Part shown: positions 6,252 through 8,967 of the stretch, piece after piece | Numbering within the stretch: the stretch's first letter is position 1 | Layout: each line of letters starts with the position of its first letter | Assembly (NCBI GenBank): GCA_963661545.1 | Contig: CAVLCU010000111.1 | Coordinates: forward strand, 1 to 8,967 | Direction of reading: 5' to 3' | Origin: Scatomonas sp963661545 | GTDB lineage: Bacteria; Bacillota; Clostridia; Lachnospirales; Lachnospiraceae | DNA length: 8,967 nt | Translations under genes and position numbers: made by a program | The notes under the pieces: model-generated | What the model was told of the DNA's origin: nothing | Databases searched by the model: none | The model's input: only the letters and a program-made list of their open reading frames with translations

Positions 6252-6267
6252 TTATCACCCGTGATAA
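6252..6267. promoter_or_regulatory. Palindromic operator candidate TTATCAC-N2-GTGATAA
   Basis: A perfect 7-bp inverted repeat with a 2-base centre, 11 bp upstream of the -35 box and centred near -55 from the predicted start. It contains T-N11-A spacings as in LysR-type binding sites, and the adjoining gene encodes a LysR-type regulator, so activation by that protein is plausible. It lacks a following U-run in either direction, so it is not a terminator. Confidence 0.5.
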
Positions 6268-6279
6268 GGCAGATGGAAA

Positions 6280-6322
6280 GCCCCAGGGGCAGATTCTCAA
6301 AGCTCCCGATACTTCAGGAGCT
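6280..6322 (-). terminator. Possible weak termination hairpins at the lysR end
   Basis: AGCTCCTGA (6322-6314) and TCGGGAGCT (6309-6301) form a 9-bp stem with one wobble pair and a 4-base loop, overlapping the last lysR codons. A smaller GCCC-CTG-GGGC hairpin lies at 6290-6280, followed by TTTCC. Neither has a good U-tract, so read-through from lysR into the metN leader is possible. Confidence 0.25.
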
Positions 6323-7202
6323 CCTCCACATAAGCCTTCCCATAGCAAGAGAGCTGACTGCCCTTTCGCGTGATATAACCAATGGTAAGGGGATCCTCCT
6401 CCTCCAGCTTGACAGACACCAGACCGGGAAGCCTGGAATCTGCCTCTGAGAGCATGCCGGATCCTATGGAATAGCCCCCCAATTCTGCAATCAGCTCCAT
6501 AGATGTAGCACGGTCATCGGATCGCACCAGCTTATCAAAGGAATAATCCGCCATGGCCTCCTCGGAGAGATAGAACTTGCTATCGTCACTTTGGTCAAAG
6601 GCCACGCAGGGATAGACTCCCATCTCCGCAATGGATACCTGATCCCGCCCGGCCAGGGGATGATCCTTCCACAGGTATACGTAAGTCTCTCTTCGCAGCA
6701 AGGGTTGAAAATCCAGCTGATAATCTCTAAGCAGTTTCCGGATCAAGCCCTCATTAGAAGCCGAAAAGGAAATGACTCCCACCTCACTTTGCAAATTGCC
6801 CACAGCCTCCAAAACCATCCTGGTTTTGGTTTCATGAATGGAGAAGATAAACTTTTCCGGATCCATGTCCCGTATGATCTGGGCAAAGGCTTTGATGGCA
6901 AAATTGTAATGCTGGGTGGAGACAGAAAAGCGTTCCTTATCTCCCTCCTTCGACAGATAGCGTTCCTCCAGAATCTCATACTGACTCACTGCCTTCTTGG
7001 CATAGGTAAGGAATTCCCTTCCGGCATCCGTCAGCGCAATTCCCTTATTGCTTCGCTCAAACAGCAAAATACCCAGCTCCTCCTCCAGCTCTCGAATGCT
7101 GAAAGACAAGGCGGGCTGGGAAATGTACAGCTTTTTCGCTGCCTCTCGCATGGAAGCAGCTCCCGCCACCTCCAGGACATATTTAATCTGCGTAATATTC
7201 AC
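6297..7202 (-). CDS. LysR-type transcriptional regulator
   Basis: A 301-aa DNA-binding regulator. The winged helix-turn-helix lies in about residues 3-62, with the LysR pattern SMREAAKKLYISQPALS (17-33) and LGILLFERSNKGIALTDAG following. Residues from about 90 form the periplasmic-binding-protein-like effector domain, starting FSVSTQHYNFAI. Start: an upstream in-frame ATG at 7310 would add 36 residues encoded by a terminator hairpin. The GTG at 7202 gives the normal N-terminus (MNITQIKYV) and has AAGGGAG eight bases before it. It lies just upstream of the metNIQ promoter, on the same strand, and is a good candidate to control it, in the manner of other LysR proteins of sulfur metabolism. The effector is unknown, and a target elsewhere is possible. 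Confidence 0.88.
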   Translation of the reverse strand: MNITQIKYVLEVAGAASMREAAKKLYISQPALSFSIRELEEELGILLFERSNKGIALTDAGREFLTYAKKAVSQYEILEERYLSKEGDKERFSVSTQHYNFAIKAFAQIIRDMDPEKFIFSIHETKTRMVLEAVGNLQSEVGVISFSASNEGLIRKLLRDYQLDFQPLLRRETYVYLWKDHPLAGRDQVSIAEMGVYPCVAFDQSDDSKFYLSEEAMADYSFDKLVRSDDRATSMELIAELGGYSIGSGMLSEADSRLPGLVSVKLEEEDPLTIGYITRKGSQLSCYGKAYVEELLKYREL

Positions 7203-7217
7203 CGTTTTTTCTCCCTT
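7203..7217 (-). promoter_or_regulatory. Ribosome binding site that fixes the lysR GTG start
   Basis: AAGGGAG (7217-7211) lies eight bases before the GTG at 7202. The competing ATG at 7310 sits on the outer arm of the preceding terminator hairpin and lacks a comparable site. Confidence 0.7.
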
Positions 7218-7260
7218 GACTTTTATTCTTGTCCTATCGTCTTCGGGCGACACTTTGACC

Positions 7261-7306
7261 AGAAAAGGAGCAGGGATGCCTCCTGGCTGTCCACTGCTCC
7301 TTTTCT
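7261..7306 (-). terminator. Hairpin terminator after the scaffold/GGGtGRT genes
   Basis: A perfect 13-bp inverted repeat, AGAAAAGGAGCAG (7261-7273) with CTGCTCCTTTTCT (7294-7306). Its inside can pair further (GGA/TCC and GCC/GGC around a 4-base loop). Each 3' arm ends in TTTTCT, so it can act in both directions, though the U-run is within the stem and short. It ends the upstream transcript about 100 bases after the GGGtGRT gene and overlaps the false N-terminal extension of lysR. Confidence 0.72.
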
Positions 7307-7310
7307 TCAT

Positions 7311-7403
7311 CTATCCTTCAGAGATCCCAATGCCGGTTTTCACAGCATCCAAACCCATGGCTGCACGGATTGTGGCAATACCGCCTTCAGGCGGAACCGG
7401 ATA
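7311..7403 (-). other. Coding-like tail after the GGGtGRT gene, with a small hairpin
   Basis: In the frame one base ahead of the GGGtGRT gene, the bases after its TAA read YPVPPEGGIATIRAAMG and end ...KTGIGISEG at a TAG (7313-7311), about 30 codons without interruption. It has no start codon of its own at the front and no clear ribosome site. It could be a C-terminal extension lost by a one-base change, a remnant of another gene, or chance. The bases encoding PPEGG also form a perfect hairpin, CCGCC-TGAA-GGCGG (7394-7381), with no U-run after it. Confidence 0.35.
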
Positions 7404-7404
7404 C

Positions 7405-8424
7405 TTAGAACTTACCTGCCTTGGCTGCCTCTTCTACCGCAACGGCAACAGCTACGGTCATACCCACCATGGGGTTGTTGCCTGCGCCGATCAGTCCCAT
7501 CATCTCCACATGAGCCGGTACAGAAGAGGAACCGGCGAACTGAGCGTCACTATGCATACGACCCATCGTATCTGTCATACCATAGGAAGCAGGACCTGCA
7601 GCCATGTTATCGGGATGCAGGGTACGGCCGGTGCCGCCGCCGGAGGCTACGGAGAAATACTTCTTGCCAGCCAGGACACGCTCCTTCTTGTAGGTACCTG
7701 CTACCGGATGCTGGAATCTGGTGGGGTTGGTGGAGTTACCGGTGATGGATACGTCCACATTCTCCTTCCACATGATGGCAACGCCCTCCTGCACATCATT
7801 GGCACCATAGCAATTCACCTTGGCTCTGGGGCTGGAAGCATCCTTGGAATAACACTTGCGATATACTTCCTTGAGCTCGCCGGTATAGTAATCATATTCC
7901 GTCTCCACATAAGTAAAGCCGTTGATACGGGAAATAATCTGTGCCGCATCCTTGCCCAGTCCGTTCAGGATCACGCGCAGGGGCTTTTGACGAACCTTGT
8001 TGGCCTTTTCCGCGATACCGATGGCACCCTCTGCCGCTGCAAAGGACTCATGGCCTGCCAGGAAGGCGAAGCATTCCGTATCCTCCTCCAGCAGCATCTT
8101 GCCCAGGTTGCCATGACCCAGACCAACCTTTCTCTGATCCGCTACGGATCCGGGAATGCAGAAGGATTGCAAGCCCTCGCCGATGGCTGCAGCCGCATCG
8201 GAAGCCTTACGGCAGCCCTTCTTGATGGCAATAGCCGCACCTACGGTATAAGCCCATTTGGCATTCTCGAAGCAAATAGGCTGAATTCCCTCCACCATCT
8301 TATAGACATCCAGGCCCGCAGCCTTGGTGACCTCTGCTGCGCCTTCTATAGAGTCGATTCCGTATTCAGCCAGCTTTGCCAGAACCTGTTTTTCTCTTCT
8401 TTCATATGATTCAAATAAAGCCAT
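7405..8424 (-). CDS. GGGtGRT (glycine-rich SFCGS) family protein, function unknown
   Basis: A 339-residue protein recognised by its naming motif SGGGTGRTLHPDN near 251-263, and by SFCIPGS near 87-93. Other Gly/His-rich conserved-looking stretches are GLGHGNLG (101-108), FLAGHESFAAAEG (121-133) and TGNSTNPTRFQHPVAGTY near 218-235. Six cysteines (51, 71, 89, 118, 181, 195) are available. There is no signal peptide or obvious membrane segment, so it is probably cytosolic. Start ATG at 8424 follows AGGAGG by about ten bases. It is 19 bases downstream of a NifU-like scaffold gene, an association I recall as common in Clostridia, which hints at a role with iron-sulfur clusters or sulfur. No enzymatic activity can be assigned from the sequence. 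Confidence 0.88.
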   Translation of the reverse strand: MALFESYERREKQVLAKLAEYGIDSIEGAAEVTKAAGLDVYKMVEGIQPICFENAKWAYTVGAAIAIKKGCRKASDAAAAIGEGLQSFCIPGSVADQRKVGLGHGNLGKMLLEEDTECFAFLAGHESFAAAEGAIGIAEKANKVRQKPLRVILNGLGKDAAQIISRINGFTYVETEYDYYTGELKEVYRKCYSKDASSPRAKVNCYGANDVQEGVAIMWKENVDVSITGNSTNPTRFQHPVAGTYKKERVLAGKKYFSVASGGGTGRTLHPDNMAAGPASYGMTDTMGRMHSDAQFAGSSSVPAHVEMMGLIGAGNNPMVGMTVAVAVAVEEAAKAGKF

Positions 8425-8443
8425 CTTCTTTCGTCCTCCTCTA

Positions 8444-8967
8444 TTATTCTTTCCTGGGGTCTACAATCTTCACAGCATCTGCCACACGGCCATACTGACC
8501 CTGGGCCTTCTCAAATGCCGTGTTGGCATCGTCTCCGGCCTTGATGAAATCCATCATCTTGCCAAAGTTTACGAATTTATAACCAATGATCTCATCATCC
8601 TCATCCAGAGCAATTCCGGTTACATAACCATCGGTCATCTCCAGATAGCGAGGTCCCTTTTTCAGTGTTCCGTACATGGTTCCCACCTGAGAGCGAAGTC
8701 CCTTGCCCAGATCCTCCAGTCCTGCGCCGATGGGCAGACCCTCCTCGGAAAAGGCACTCTGAGAACGTCCGTAAACGATCTGCAGGAAAAGCTCTCTCAT
8801 GGCGGTATTGATGGCATCACATACCAGGTCGGTATTCAGAGCTTCCAGGACCGTCAAGCCCGGCAGAATCTCAGATGCCATAGCTGCTGAGTGGGTCATT
8901 CCGGAGCATCCGATGGTCTCCACCAGGGCCTCCTGGATAATACCGTCCTTCACATTCAGCGTCAGCT
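8444..8967 (-). CDS. Iron-sulfur cluster assembly scaffold protein, NifU/IscU-like (5' end cut by window)
   Basis: C-terminal 173 residues of a scaffold protein on which Fe-S clusters are built and passed on. Visible: VETIGCSGMTHSAAMASEIL, equivalent to the second cysteine region of NifU/IscU proteins, then LPIGAGLEDLGKGLRSQVG and a C-terminal segment GYVTGIALDEDDEIIGYKF. Only one Cys can be seen; the others expected of the family would lie in the missing N-terminal part. A GTG at 8953 could pass for a start, but the frame stays open to the edge and reads LTLNVKDG, which looks like interior scaffold sequence, so the gene is treated as truncated by the window. It is the gene upstream of the GGGtGRT gene and probably shares its promoter outside the window. 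Confidence 0.85.
   Translation of the reverse strand, partial: LTLNVKDGIIQEALVETIGCSGMTHSAAMASEILPGLTVLEALNTDLVCDAINTAMRELFLQIVYGRSQSAFSEEGLPIGAGLEDLGKGLRSQVGTMYGTLKKGPRYLEMTDGYVTGIALDEDDEIIGYKFVNFGKMMDFIKAGDDANTAFEKAQGQYGRVADAVKIVDPRKE

Noticed and set aside
7203..7310. ATG at 7310 as lysR start
   Set aside because: The 36 extra residues are encoded by the terminator hairpin and its flank, and LysR proteins start right before the helix-turn-helix, as from the GTG at 7202.
7048..8409. Long plus-strand ORFs such as 7048-8409, 6591-7745 and 2132-3205
   Set aside because: They lie opposite well-recognised minus-strand genes, span intergenic signals and show no family motifs; they are antisense shadows.
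8951..8953. GTG at 8953 as the start of the scaffold gene
   Set aside because: The frame remains open to the window edge with scaffold-like residues, and the N-terminal cysteine region of the family would be missing.

Overview
The window reads as a chromosomal segment from a mesophilic, probably anaerobic Firmicute of the Clostridia (Lachnospiraceae-like). The basis is the protein families, AGGAGG-type ribosome binding sites before almost every gene, intrinsic terminators and moderate GC. Every supported gene lies on the minus strand, so transcription runs from high to low coordinates. I see no mobile element, CRISPR array, tRNA or rRNA.

Upstream block (8967 to about 7261). The 5'-truncated end of a NifU/IscU-type iron-sulfur scaffold protein is followed by a protein of the GGGtGRT (glycine-rich SFCGS) family of unknown function. 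The two appear to form an operon, closed by a long hairpin at 7261-7306. A roughly 90-base coding-like tail lies between the second gene and the hairpin. Next comes a LysR-type regulator whose true start is a GTG at 7202.

Control region (6296 to 5879). This gene-poor stretch is the most interesting part. Reading on the minus strand it holds a TTATCAC/GTGATAA dyad, a near-consensus sigma-A promoter (TTTACA, 17 bp, TATAGT), a strong Shine-Dalgarno and a 41-codon leader ORF. That ORF contains Met-Cys-Cys-Arg-Met and two further Cys codons. A structured segment and a strong intrinsic terminator follow, just before metN. A 13-nt stretch inside the leader ORF is complementary to the terminator's 3' arm and U-tract, and can also fold into a local hairpin just downstream of the tandem Cys codons. 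This is the layout of ribosome-mediated attenuation that senses cysteine (or methionine). I see no SAM-I riboswitch or T-box consensus.

Regulated operon (5878 to 1). The order is metN-metI-metQ (methionine ABC importer), an iron-containing alcohol dehydrogenase, mccB (cystathionine gamma-lyase type) and mccA (O-acetylserine-dependent cystathionine beta-synthase type, missing only its last few residues). Spacings are 4-nt overlaps or short gaps, except for 67 nt before metQ that carry a GC-rich hairpin. The genes fit together: methionine is imported, becomes homocysteine through steps encoded elsewhere, and MccA/MccB convert that to cysteine. Induction by cysteine shortage is therefore the expected logic, and the leader peptide could supply it.
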